Positions 35,517 through 43,589 of a DNA stretch of 64,000 bases are shown here, in pieces. The first letter of the stretch is position 1, and each line of letters begins with the position of its first letter. The stretch spans positions 62,001 to 126,000 of the forward strand of contig NZ_QURN01000002.1 of assembly GCF_003403035.1 (NCBI RefSeq). Direction: 5' to 3'. A program made the translations under genes and the position numbers. This DNA is from Mesorhizobium denitrificans. Its GTDB lineage: Bacteria; Pseudomonadota; Alphaproteobacteria; Rhizobiales; Rhizobiaceae. Below the pieces are notes generated by a model. The model was not told the origin of the DNA. It did no database searches and saw only the letters and a program-made list of their open reading frames with translations.

Positions 35517-37640
35517 CTACGCCGCCTTGCGCACCCAAACCTTATTGTCATGGAAAGCTGCGCCGCCATATGGCGCGGGGGCGTCGGCGCCAGTCAGCAC
35601 ATTGATGCCTTCGCCGCGTTCATGCGCGCTGTTAGGCCAGATGCCCTCGGCGATCACCACCCCGCGCCTTATGCCGTCGAACAATTTCACATGCAGCACG
35701 ACTTCGCCGCGCTGATTGCCGATCTCCACCCTGTCGCCTTCTGCCAATCCGAGCGCTGACGCGTCTTGCGAATGAACCAGCAATTCCGGTCGACCCTCGC
35801 GCTTCGCGGAAGTCGGCGTTTCCGTAAATGTCGAGTTGAGGAACGAGCGTGCTGGTGAGGTCGACAGCCGGAACGGATGCGCTTCATCGACGACCTCGAT
35901 CAAATCAACATGGTCGGGAAATTCCGGCAATTGGTCCGCCGGTCCACATATACCGATGCTTTTGGGCGGACGGTTCGGGCTGGGCTGACCTGTCCAATCA
36001 GGTTTGAAGCGGAATTTTCCATCCCGATGACCAAACCCGCCGAGGAAGTGCGCTGTCTCGAAATCCGGCTGCAAATCCGCCCAGCGCTCCTGCCTGAAGC
36101 CATCGAAGGTGCCGAGCCCCCTCCGTTCGAGCATGATCTCAATGTGCTCGCGCTCCGTCATGCCAAATCCAGGCATGTGCGCCACACCCAGCCGTTTGGC
36201 CAATTCCTCGATCACATAATGATTTGCGCGCGGGCCAACCGGCGGATCGATCAGCTTTGGCCCGAGCGTGATGTGCTGGTTGCCGCCGCCCTTGTAAATA
36301 TCGTCGTGCTCCAGAAACATTGTTGCGGGCAGCACGACATCGGCCAGCTTCGCCGTATCCGTCATGAATTGCTCGTGCACGCAGGTGAAAAGATCGTCGC
36401 GCAGAAAACCCTGCTTCACCAGTCGCTGCTCCGGCGCAACATTTGCCGGGTTTGTGTTCTGGATCAGCATCGCCGTAACCGGCGGCCCGCCATTCAGCGC
36501 GCTTTCGTCACCCACCAGCACCGGCCCGATGCGTGACTGGTCGAGATGCCGGATCGAAGGATCGACGAGCCGCGTTCCCTGCACGGTTTCGGTGTTGAGT
36601 TTCAACACGCCGGAATTGGAATGAAACGCGCCGCCGCCCTCATATTGCCAGGCACCCGTCACCATTGGAATCGACAGCGCCGCGTGCATGTTCACCGCGC
36701 CGTTGCGCTGTCGCGCAAAGCCATATCCCAGCCGGAAAAACGTCCGCCTGGTCGTGCCGACAAGCCGCGCAAACGCCTCGATTTCTTCGACCGAAAGCCC
36801 GGTTATCGCTGCCGCCCATTCCGGCGTGCGGTTTTGCAAATGCGCTTCCAGTCCCACCGGATCGTCCGCAAACCGCGCCAGATATTCGCGGTCAGCCAGC
36901 CCGTCGCGGAACAGCACATGCATTACCGCGCAGGCCAGCGCGCCGTCTGTACCGGGCTTGAGCACCAGCCCCATATCAGCCTGCTTCATCGTCGCATTGT
37001 CGTAAATGTCGATGACAACGATCTTCGCGCCGCGCTCTTTTCGCGCGCGCACCGCATGAGTCATCACGTTGACCTGTGTGACCACCGCGTTGGTGCCCCA
37101 GATCACGACGCAATCAGATTTCGCCATTTCGCGCGGGTCGGCGCCTCGCAATGAGCCTGTTCCGGCAACCCACCCCGTCCATGCGAGATTCGTGCATATC
37201 GTACCGAAAAAGCCGGAATACTTTTTGGCGTGCCGCAGCCGGTCGATGCCATCGCGTTGCACCAGCCCCATCGTGCCCGCATAGAAATAGGGCCACACCG
37301 TTTCGCTGCCGAGCCGCGCTTCCGCTTCGATGAATTTTTCGGCCACAAGGTCGAGCGCCGCTTCCCAGCTTGCCTCTTTCCAGTTGCCGTCGCCCTTGGC
37401 TCCGGCGCGTACCAGCGGCTTCAGCAGGCGGTCAGGATGGTGGACGCGCTCCGAATATCTCGCAACCTTGGCGCAAATCACACCAGCGGTGTAGCTGTTT
37501 TCCTTGGCTCCGTGCACGCGCCCGATGCGATCCGGGCCGAGCAGTTCCACGTCGAGTGCGCAAGTTGAAGGGCAATCATGCGGACAGGCCGAATGACCTA
37601 TCTTCACCTTGGCTTGCTGAATGCTGGAGTGCTGGTTCAT
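35517..37640 (-). CDS. Molybdopterin-dependent oxidoreductase with 4Fe-4S cluster (DMSO reductase superfamily)
   Basis: A 707-residue single-gene enzyme. The N-terminal 4Fe-4S domain has cysteines 19, 23, 27 and 56 (ACPHDCPSTC ... VICAK). The molybdopterin-binding domain follows (about 65-550), with YAGTMGLVQRDGIDRL and VVIWGTNAVVTQVN, and a C-terminal dinucleotide-binding beta-barrel (LLVHSQDASALGLAEGDRVEIGNQRG). There is no Tat signal, so it is likely cytoplasmic. No electron-transfer or membrane subunit adjoins it. Relatives are annotated as formate dehydrogenase-like, nitrate reductase-like or thiosulfate reductase-like, and the substrate is not readable from sequence. The moaD-moaE cofactor genes are 5 kb away but are a separate operon. 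Confidence 0.9.
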   Translation of the reverse strand: MNQHSSIQQAKVKIGHSACPHDCPSTCALDVELLGPDRIGRVHGAKENSYTAGVICAKVARYSERVHHPDRLLKPLVRAGAKGDGNWKEASWEAALDLVAEKFIEAEARLGSETVWPYFYAGTMGLVQRDGIDRLRHAKKYSGFFGTICTNLAWTGWVAGTGSLRGADPREMAKSDCVVIWGTNAVVTQVNVMTHAVRARKERGAKIVVIDIYDNATMKQADMGLVLKPGTDGALACAVMHVLFRDGLADREYLARFADDPVGLEAHLQNRTPEWAAAITGLSVEEIEAFARLVGTTRRTFFRLGYGFARQRNGAVNMHAALSIPMVTGAWQYEGGGAFHSNSGVLKLNTETVQGTRLVDPSIRHLDQSRIGPVLVGDESALNGGPPVTAMLIQNTNPANVAPEQRLVKQGFLRDDLFTCVHEQFMTDTAKLADVVLPATMFLEHDDIYKGGGNQHITLGPKLIDPPVGPRANHYVIEELAKRLGVAHMPGFGMTEREHIEIMLERRGLGTFDGFRQERWADLQPDFETAHFLGGFGHRDGKFRFKPDWTGQPSPNRPPKSIGICGPADQLPEFPDHVDLIEVVDEAHPFRLSTSPARSFLNSTFTETPTSAKREGRPELLVHSQDASALGLAEGDRVEIGNQRGEVVLHVKLFDGIRRGVVIAEGIWPNSAHERGEGINVLTGADAPAPYGGAAFHDNKVWVRKAA

Positions 37641-37710
37641 GCGAGCCCTTTTACACGGTGTGCGCCATAACAGATAGGGGCAGCGTCGCGCGAAACTTTA
37701 CCCAGATAGC

Positions 37711-37734
37711 GCTCATCCGCCTGCCTCAAGGGGA
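37711..37734. repeat. Half copy of the CTCATCCGCCTGCC repeat family
   Basis: GCTCATCCGCCTGCC followed by TCAAGGGGA matches the left end of the palindromic element at 61033-61174, with part of its interior missing. It lies in the 135-bp gap between the ABC-F gene and the molybdopterin oxidoreductase gene. Confidence 0.4.
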
Positions 37735-37775
37735 AAGAAAGCTTTGCTTGTATTTGACCCGCCACCAAATTATTT

Positions 37776-39653
37776 TTATTCCGCGATCCCTTCCTCATAC
37801 TCTGCTGAAAGCGACAGCCAGCGCTCTTCGTTTGTCTCGAGCTGCGCGGTCAATTGAGAGCGCTCTTTCGCCAGTCGGGTCGCGCCCACCGGGTCCTTTT
37901 CATACAGCGCGGGATTTGCCAGATCATCTTCAATCGCGTCGATCCGCTTGCGCAGGCGTTCCATCAGCCCTTCCGTCGCGCGAATTTCCTTGGCGAGCGG
38001 TTCCAGCGTCTGACGTCGCGCCGCAGCTTCGCGACGACGATCGGCCTTTGAAGCCTTGTCGGTTTCGCGCCGCTCTTTCCGGTCTGCTGCAACGCCGGTC
38101 ACTTCGGTGCGGTAGTCAGACAAATCGCCATCATAAACGTGTACCGAACCGTTCTTGACCAGCCACAGCCGGTCTACGGTCGCCTCGATCAAATGGCGGT
38201 CGTGCGAAATCAGGATCACCGCTCCCGGAAAATCATTGAGCGCCAGCGCCAGCGCTTCGCGGCTGTCGATATCCAGATGGTTCGTCGGTTCGTCGAGAAT
38301 GAACAGGTTCGGCCCATCGAACGCCGACAGGCCCATCAATAGCCGCGCCTTTTCTCCGCCAGACAGATCCTTCGCGGGCGTGTTCATCTTTTCTGTCGCC
38401 AGCCCGAACTGTGCCACCCGCGCCCGAACCTTGGGCTCCGGCGCATCCGGCATCATGCGCCGCACATGCTCGTATGCGTTTTCCTCCGGCCTCAAATCGT
38501 CAAGCTGATGCTGCGCGAAGATCGACACTTTCAGCCCCGGCGCGACGGTTATCGTGCCTGCGTCCGGCTTCAATCGTCCTGCCAGCAGTTTGGCAAACGT
38601 GGATTTGCCGTTGCCATTCGCGCCGAGCAGCGCAATCCGGTCGTCAGCATCGATGCGCAGCGACATGTTTTTCAGGATTGGCTGGCCGGGCGTGTAGCCT
38701 ACCGACACCTTGTCCATCGCGATAATGGGCGATGCCACGGCCTTGACCGGCTCGGGGAAGCTGAAGGCCGCAACCGTGTCGTCCATGACCGCCGCGATTG
38801 TCTCCATCTTCTCCAGCGCCTTGATGCGCGACTGCGCCTGTCTGGCCTTGGAAGCCTTGGCGCGAAACCGATCCACGAAGGATTGCAGATGCTTGCGCCG
38901 CGCCTCCTGCTTCACTCGGCTCTTTTCCTGCAGCACCATTTTTTCAGCGCGCTGGCGCTCAAACTGATCATAGCCGCCGCGCCAGAAGGTCAGCTTTTTC
39001 TGGTCGAGATGCACAATCGAATCCACCGCGCGGTTCAGCAAATCGCGGTCGTGGCTAATCAGCAGCACCGTATGCGGATAGCGGCTTACATAGTTCTCAA
39101 GCCACAGCGTTCCTTCAAGGTCGAGATAGTTGGTCGGCTCGTCCAGCAGCAACAAGTCCGGCTGTGAAAACAGCACCGCTGCCAGTGCAACGCGCATTCG
39201 CCAACCGCCCGAAAACGACGATGCAGGCCGTCGCTGCGCATCCTCATCAAAGCCCAGTCCTGCCAGAATCGTCGCGGCGCGCGATTCCGCGGAATGAGCG
39301 TCGATATCGGCAAGCCGGGTATGGATTTCCGCTATACGATGCGGATCGGTCGCCGTGCGCTCTTCGTCCAAAAGCGCCGCGCGCTCCTTGTCGGCTTTCA
39401 ACACAATCTCGATCAGTGATTCCTCGGTGCCCGGCGCTTCTTGCGCAACCTGCCCGATGCGCGTGTTTTTGGGCATGGAGATGGAGCCGGTTTCAGCACC
39501 CAGATCACCCGTTATCGCGCGAAAAAGCGTGGTCTTGCCAGTGCCATTGCGGCCAACAAGTCCGGCTTTGGTTCCGCTTGGCAGCGTTACAGAGGCGTGG
39601 TCGATAAGCAGCCGACCAGCAATGCGCAGGGAAAGATCGTCGATGATGAGCAT
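37776..39653 (-). CDS. ABC-F family ATPase (Uup/YheS type)
   Basis: A soluble protein of about 625 residues with two ABC domains and no membrane segments. Domain 1: Walker A GRNGTGKTT, signature FSGGWRMRVA, Walker B LLLLDEPTNYLD. An inter-domain linker (about 240-300) is rich in Lys, Arg and Glu, as in the ribosome P-site-tRNA interacting motif. Domain 2: GANGNGKST, LSGGEKARL, FILDEPTNHLD. The charged C-terminal coiled coil (about 540-620) is typical of Uup/YheS. ABC-F proteins bind the ribosomal E site and rescue or regulate translation. I start at ATG 39653; a GTG at 39668 would add five residues. Confidence 0.94.
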   Translation of the reverse strand: MLIIDDLSLRIAGRLLIDHASVTLPSGTKAGLVGRNGTGKTTLFRAITGDLGAETGSISMPKNTRIGQVAQEAPGTEESLIEIVLKADKERAALLDEERTATDPHRIAEIHTRLADIDAHSAESRAATILAGLGFDEDAQRRPASSFSGGWRMRVALAAVLFSQPDLLLLDEPTNYLDLEGTLWLENYVSRYPHTVLLISHDRDLLNRAVDSIVHLDQKKLTFWRGGYDQFERQRAEKMVLQEKSRVKQEARRKHLQSFVDRFRAKASKARQAQSRIKALEKMETIAAVMDDTVAAFSFPEPVKAVASPIIAMDKVSVGYTPGQPILKNMSLRIDADDRIALLGANGNGKSTFAKLLAGRLKPDAGTITVAPGLKVSIFAQHQLDDLRPEENAYEHVRRMMPDAPEPKVRARVAQFGLATEKMNTPAKDLSGGEKARLLMGLSAFDGPNLFILDEPTNHLDIDSREALALALNDFPGAVILISHDRHLIEATVDRLWLVKNGSVHVYDGDLSDYRTEVTGVAADRKERRETDKASKADRRREAAARRQTLEPLAKEIRATEGLMERLRKRIDAIEDDLANPALYEKDPVGATRLAKERSQLTAQLETNEERWLSLSAEYEEGIAE

Positions 39654-39692
39654 GGCGCGCTTTTGCACGCTCGCCGGGGTGACTGCAAGCCG

Positions 39693-40205
39693 TCAGGCGA
39701 ATTCGCGTCCTTCTTCAGTCCGCTGGAAATAAACCAGATCGAGCGTCACAGACGGCTTGCCAAGAACGGTCAACACCGCATGCGCCTGCCCGCGATGGTG
39801 TGTCTGGTGGTTGAAGAAGTGATCCAGCGCCGGAGCCAGCCGTTGTGAAATCGTGCGCAGGTCTGTCACTGTCATATACGTAAAGCGGCCCACCAGCGCG
39901 CGGTCGCTTTGTGAGTCGATCCATTGGATTATGCGTTTATCCTCGGCCTCTCTGATCGCGCGCAACTTTGCCAGATCGCGGCTCGTAATATGATCCAGCG
40001 ACGCCGGCGCATCGCCGCCATTCGTGAATCTTTTCATCCAGATACGGTCGGCAGCTACCAGATGGTTTAAAGTACCCATTATCGACTTGAAGAATACGCC
40101 GACGTCGCGCTCGAACTCCTCGGCGGTCAGTTCGGCCGCAGCGTCATAAATCCGCATATTGGCCCATTGATTATAGGCTGCGAACATTCTGAAATGCTGT
40201 TTCAT
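39693..40205 (-). CDS. DinB-family protein
   Basis: A 170-residue four-helix-bundle protein from ATG 40205 (MKQHFRMFAAYNQWANMRI), with AAGGGC upstream. The metal-binding histidine triad of the DinB/YfiT fold is present: His in GTLNHLVAADRIWM and two in FNHQTHHRGQAHAVL. Members are metal-dependent and often thiol-transferase-like; the substrate here is unknown. It is divergent from a GST gene across 54 bp. Confidence 0.88.
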   Translation of the reverse strand: MKQHFRMFAAYNQWANMRIYDAAAELTAEEFERDVGVFFKSIMGTLNHLVAADRIWMKRFTNGGDAPASLDHITSRDLAKLRAIREAEDKRIIQWIDSQSDRALVGRFTYMTVTDLRTISQRLAPALDHFFNHQTHHRGQAHAVLTVLGKPSVTLDLVYFQRTEEGREFA

Positions 40206-40259
40206 AAAACTGCCCTTGTGCTGCGCTAGCGCCATTAACCGGATCGGAGAACCGTGCCC

Positions 40260-40952
40260 ATGACGATTGTTCTATACGAGTTGGTCGGTGCCGATGAAAA
40301 GCGGCCATTTAGCCCGCATGTCTGGAAAACAGTCATGTCCCTGGCACACAAGGGCCTTCCGTGGAGGTCTGCACCAACCCGGTTCATCGAGGTGCCGCAG
40401 ATCGAAGGCGGCGTGTCGAAGACCATTCCGGTCATCCGCGACGGCGACAAGATCGTCGCGGATTCCTTCGCCATCGCGCTTTATCTGGAAGAAACCTACC
40501 CGGACCGCCCCTCGCTGTTTCGCGGCAAGGGTGGCGAGGCGATGGCCCGTTTCATTGAGCGCTGGTCCCAGACACAGCTTCACCCGTTCCTCGGGTCGGC
40601 TGCGCTGATGGATATCTATGAGATGCAGGATGGCGCGAACAAACCCTATTTCCGCGAAAGCCGGGAGAAGCGCTACGGCAAGTCGCTGGAGGCGGTATCC
40701 GCCGACCGCGACGCCCATCTCGATGCGTTCCGCAAGCGGCTCGAACCGCTGCGTGACATGCTGAACTACCAGCCTTTCATCGGCGGCCAGACCCCATTTT
40801 ATCCTGATTATATCGTGTTCAGCGCGTTCCAGTGGGTCCGCGTCTCGTCGCCCTATGCCTTCCTCGCAGACAATGATCCGTTGTGGGATTGGGTCAATCG
40901 CTGCCTGGACCTGCACGAAGGCGTAGCGCGAAAAACGCCGACTGCCGCCTGA
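40260..40952 (+). CDS. Glutathione S-transferase family protein
   Basis: A protein of 230 residues from ATG 40260 (MTIVLYELVGADEK). The N-terminal thioredoxin-like domain has the cis-Pro region KTIPVIRDGDKIVADSFAIALYLEE, which binds the gamma-glutamyl part of glutathione. The C-terminal helical domain (about 95-225) contains the substrate pocket and HLDAFRKRLEPLRDML. The sequence resembles the beta-etherase/LigE-like GSTs more than the standard detoxifying classes. Function is otherwise open. It is divergent from the DinB gene. Confidence 0.88.
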   Translation: MTIVLYELVGADEKRPFSPHVWKTVMSLAHKGLPWRSAPTRFIEVPQIEGGVSKTIPVIRDGDKIVADSFAIALYLEETYPDRPSLFRGKGGEAMARFIERWSQTQLHPFLGSAALMDIYEMQDGANKPYFRESREKRYGKSLEAVSADRDAHLDAFRKRLEPLRDMLNYQPFIGGQTPFYPDYIVFSAFQWVRVSSPYAFLADNDPLWDWVNRCLDLHEGVARKTPTAA

Positions 40953-41019
40953 CACTTGGCAAGCTGGAATGCTGCCTGTATAGAGCCGCCACTTTTCCCC
41001 TTCACTCAAAGGATAAATC

Positions 41020-41442
41020 ATGGCGATTGAACGCACGTTTTCCATGATCAAGCCGGACGCAACCAAGCGTAACCTCACCGGCGCGATCACCAAGATGCTC
41101 GAAGATGCCGGCCTGCGCGTCGTGGCCTCCCGCCGCGTGTGGATGAGCCGCCGCGAAGCCGAAGGCTTCTACGCTGTTCACAAGGAACGCCCCTTCTTCG
41201 ACGAGCTGTGCGAATTCATGTCGTCTGGCCCGACGGTCGTTCAGGTTCTGGAAGGCGAAAACGCCATTGCGAAGAACCGCGAAGTCATGGGCGCAACCAA
41301 TCCGGCAAACGCTGACGCTGGCACCATCCGCAAGGTTCACGCCCTATCGATTGGCGAGAACTCGGTTCACGGTTCCGACGCGCCGGAAACCGCTGCTCAG
41401 GAAATCAAGTATTGGTTCTCCGACACGGAAGTCGTCGGCTGA
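41020..41442 (+). CDS. ndk: Nucleoside diphosphate kinase
   Basis: Transfers the gamma phosphate of ATP to other NDPs through a phosphohistidine. It has the usual length of 140 residues, with Lys11 in [18 protein letters not shown] and active-site His117 in ENSVHGSDA. It is a monocistronic gene followed by a strong terminator; directly after that begins the 181-bp tandem repeat array. Confidence 0.98.
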   Translation: MAIERTFSMIKPDATKRNLTGAITKMLEDAGLRVVASRRVWMSRREAEGFYAVHKERPFFDELCEFMSSGPTVVQVLEGENAIAKNREVMGATNPANADAGTIRKVHALSIGENSVHGSDAPETAAQEIKYWFSDTEVVG

Positions 41443-41485
41443 TAAAATGAGTCCGGCTTGCGTCGGAAGCCATTGAACCAATTGT

Positions 41486-41517
41486 AAAAGGCCAGCTTCG
41501 CGCTGGCCTTTCTCATT
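41486..41517 (+). terminator. Rho-independent terminator of ndk
   Basis: AAAGGCCAGC at 41487-41496 pairs with GCTGGCCTTT at 41502-41511 around a 5-base loop, followed by CTCATTT. Homology to the tandem repeat starts within or just after its tail. Confidence 0.85.
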
Positions 41518-41546
41518 TCACCACGGCCTCGCTATATAGCATCATC

Positions 41547-42056
41547 ATGCTCGGGCTTGTCCCGAGCATCTACGAACCGTCGCGTTTTAATTTTGATCGA
41601 TGCAGATCCTAGGGACAAGCCCTAGGATGACGAGGGGAGAGGTGGCGTTTCATGATGCCAGCGCGAATTGGCGCGTTTCATTTCGTCCACCGCCTCACTA
41701 CTCAGCGCCTCCCCACCCACTGCCGTCATGCTCGGGCCTGTCCCGAGCATCTACGAACCGTCGCGTTTTAATTTTGATCGATGCAGATCCTGGGGACAAG
41801 CCCTGGGATGGCGAGGGGAGAGGTGGCGTTTCATGATGCCAGCGCGAATTGACGCGTTTCATTTCGCCCACCGCCTCACTACTCAGCGCCTCCCCACCCA
41901 TTGCCGTCATGCTCGGGCTTGTCCCGAACATCTACGAACCGTCGCGATTTAATTTTGATCGATGCAGATCCTGGGGACAAGCCCTAGGATGACGAGGGGA
42001 GAGGTGGCGTTTCATGATGCCGGCGCGAATTGGCGCGTTTCATTTCGCCCATCGCC
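41547..42056. repeat. 181-bp tandem repeat of paired inverted REP-like hairpins (2.8 copies)
   Basis: Copies start at 41547, 41728 and 41909, exactly 181 bp apart; the third ends at 42056 inside moaE. A weak extra fragment precedes copy 1 (about 41512-41540). Each unit holds two 23-nt hairpins. Hairpin 1 is ATGCTCGGG-5 nt-CCCGAGCAT (41547-41569, 41728-41750, 41909-41931). Hairpin 2 is ATCCTAGGG-5 nt-CCCTAGGAT (41606-41628, 41787-41809, 41968-41990). The reverse complement of hairpin 2 resembles hairpin 1, so the unit is a head-to-head REP pair about 36 bp apart. Copies differ at only a few positions. This fills the roughly 600-bp gap between ndk and moaE and contains no gene. Confidence 0.95.
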
Positions 42057-42504
42057 GTGCGGCGTCTTCGTCGGAATCCTTGGCCTCGACCCAATCGCCT
42101 TGGGAGCCATCCGCGTTGTGTTCCTTCTTCCAGAAGGGCGCGCGGGACTTGAGATAATCCATCAGAAACGATGCGGCTTCAAACGCCGCCTGCCGGTGCG
42201 TCGAGGCCGCAACCACAAGCACGATGTTTTCGCCGGGCTTGATCCGCCCATAGCGGTGGATCGCTGTCAGTCCCGTCAGCGGCCAGCGATTCATGGCCTC
42301 GTTCGCAATGCGAGCAATCTCAGCTTTCGCCATGCCCGGATAATGCTCCAGTTCCAGCGCGGCGAGAATGCCGCCTTCGTCACGGCAAAGTCCGGTGAAG
42401 GTAACGACCGCCCCCACACCCGGTCGACCATTCGTCAGCGCGGCCACTTCCGCGGCCAGATCAAAATCGTCCGGCTGGATTCGAACTGTCGGCTTGAGCG
42501 ACAA
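42040..42504 (-). CDS. moaE: Molybdopterin synthase catalytic subunit MoaE
   Basis: With MoaD it converts cyclic pyranopterin monophosphate to molybdopterin by adding two sulfurs. A protein of 154 residues with GAVVTFTGLCRDE, HYPGMAKAEI, HRYGRIKPGE and the active-site lysines in SRAPFWKKEHN. The C-terminus (DSDEDAARRWAK) ends within the last bases of the 181-bp tandem repeat: the last codons and TGA at 42040-42042 are repeat sequence. It follows moaD by 3 bp. Confidence 0.95.
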   Translation of the reverse strand: MSLKPTVRIQPDDFDLAAEVAALTNGRPGVGAVVTFTGLCRDEGGILAALELEHYPGMAKAEIARIANEAMNRWPLTGLTAIHRYGRIKPGENIVLVVAASTHRQAAFEAASFLMDYLKSRAPFWKKEHNADGSQGDWVEAKDSDEDAARRWAK

Positions 42505-42507
42505 GGA

Positions 42508-42762
42508 TCACCCGCCTGTCATTGGCGGAAACAGCGCGATCTCCCGCGCGCCCGCAATTGGCTCACGGTGATCGACGTGCTCTTCATTGATCGCGACGCG
42601 GATCACCTTGGGGTGCTGCAGCGCGTGCGCATAGCCATCGCCCTGCCCTTGCAGCCATTGCAACAGGTCGGCAACCGTCTTCACATCGGCGGGAAGCTCA
42701 AGCTCTTCCTCGCGCTTGCCGATGCGCTCACGAACCCATGCGAAGTAAACGATCTTTGTCAT
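42508..42762 (-). CDS. moaD: Molybdopterin synthase sulfur-carrier subunit MoaD
   Basis: A ubiquitin-like protein of 84 residues ending in the required Gly-Gly (ALFPPMTGG), which is adenylated and thiocarboxylated so that MoaD delivers sulfur to MoaE. It begins MTKIVYFAWVRERIGKREE, the usual beta strand and helix. The start overlaps the pgsA stop by 4 bp and the stop is 3 bp before moaE. The order pgsA-moaD-moaE is common in Hyphomicrobiales. Confidence 0.95.
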   Translation of the reverse strand: MTKIVYFAWVRERIGKREEELELPADVKTVADLLQWLQGQGDGYAHALQHPKVIRVAINEEHVDHREPIAGAREIALFPPMTGG

Positions 42763-43349
42763 TCGTCGATAATATGCTTCAGGCCCGCGCGGAAATAGTC
42801 ATATCCCGTATACAGCGTGATGAGAGCGGCAATCCATAGCAGAATGATACCCGTTTCGGTCGAATAGGGAATGATCTTGTCCAGCGCAGGCGCAGCGAGC
42901 AACACCGCAATCGCCACCATCTGGATCGTCGTTTTCCACTTCGCCAATCGCGTCACCGGCACGCTAACCTTGAGGTCGGCCAGATATTCGCGCAGGCCGG
43001 AAACGAGAATTTCGCGGCACAGGATGATGATCGCAGCCCAAAGCGACCAGCCCGCGATGGTGCGGTCCGTATCCGCCGCCAGCAGCAGCAAGCACGTCGC
43101 CACCAGCAGTTTGTCGGCAATCGGGTCCAGCATCCGCCCGATATTCGATGTTTGCTGCCAGGCGCGGGCAAAATAGCCGTCGAAATAATCCGTCACGCTT
43201 GCCAGCACGAAAATCGCCAGCGCCGACCAGCGCGCGAAATCGCTGGATTGCAGCCTGCCCTCCAGAAAAAAGCACAACACCACCAGCGGCACGGCGAGGA
43301 TCCGCAGATAGGTGAGCATATTGGGAAGGTTGAATGCGCGAGATGCCAT
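42759..43349 (-). CDS. pgsA: CDP-diacylglycerol-glycerol-3-phosphate 3-phosphatidyltransferase
   Basis: An inner-membrane enzyme of 196 residues that makes phosphatidylglycerophosphate. The CDP-alcohol transferase motif is complete in YFDGYFARAWQQTSNIGRML followed by DPIADK. The N-terminus NLPNMLTYLRILAVP is the typical PgsA opening, and the position after uvrC and before moaDE is the conserved pgsA location. Compare the second family member at 32959-33510. Confidence 0.93.
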   Translation of the reverse strand: MASRAFNLPNMLTYLRILAVPLVVLCFFLEGRLQSSDFARWSALAIFVLASVTDYFDGYFARAWQQTSNIGRMLDPIADKLLVATCLLLLAADTDRTIAGWSLWAAIIILCREILVSGLREYLADLKVSVPVTRLAKWKTTIQMVAIAVLLAAPALDKIIPYSTETGIILLWIAALITLYTGYDYFRAGLKHIIDE

Positions 43350-43443
43350 GATGGCCTATTTCTTTTCCTGAACAAGCGAGGTTGCTAGACAAATCAGATT
43401 GATGCGCCATCGGTCAAGTTTGCTGAGCCACAAGACGGCGCTA

Positions 43444-43553
43444 CCCCTCATCCGCCTGCCAAGCCGCTGCCCCTCCGCTGCGGACATACCCCCCAATCCG
43501 CTGCCGGTGCCTTCTCGCTTGAGGGAGAAGGTGGCGGCAGCCGGATGAGGGGT
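43444..43553. repeat. Palindromic repeat element with CCCCTCATCCG ends (copy 1)
   Basis: An element of about 110 bp between uvrC and pgsA. It begins TACCCCTCATCCGCCTGCC and ends CGGATGAGGGGTA, a perfect 13-bp terminal inverted repeat. Internally CCTTCTCGC ... GGGAGAAGG forms another hairpin. It shares its ends and the CCTTCTC/GAGAAGG core with the element at 61033-61174. No open frame. It looks like a non-autonomous or REP-type mobile palindrome. Confidence 0.75.
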
Positions 43554-43589
43554 AAATAACTGCGCAACCGAGGCGTTTTTTCGTCCGAC

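Noticed and set aside
41547..42056. Possible CRISPR array
   Set aside because: Only three repeats of 181 bp, no unique spacers, no cas genes; better explained as tandem REP pairs.
41600..42798. Open frames running through the 181-bp repeats and across moaE
   Set aside because: The translations (QILGTSPRMTRGEVAFHD repeated) come from repeat DNA; the period of 181 is not a multiple of 3 so frames shift between copies, and the rest is antisense to moaE/moaD.
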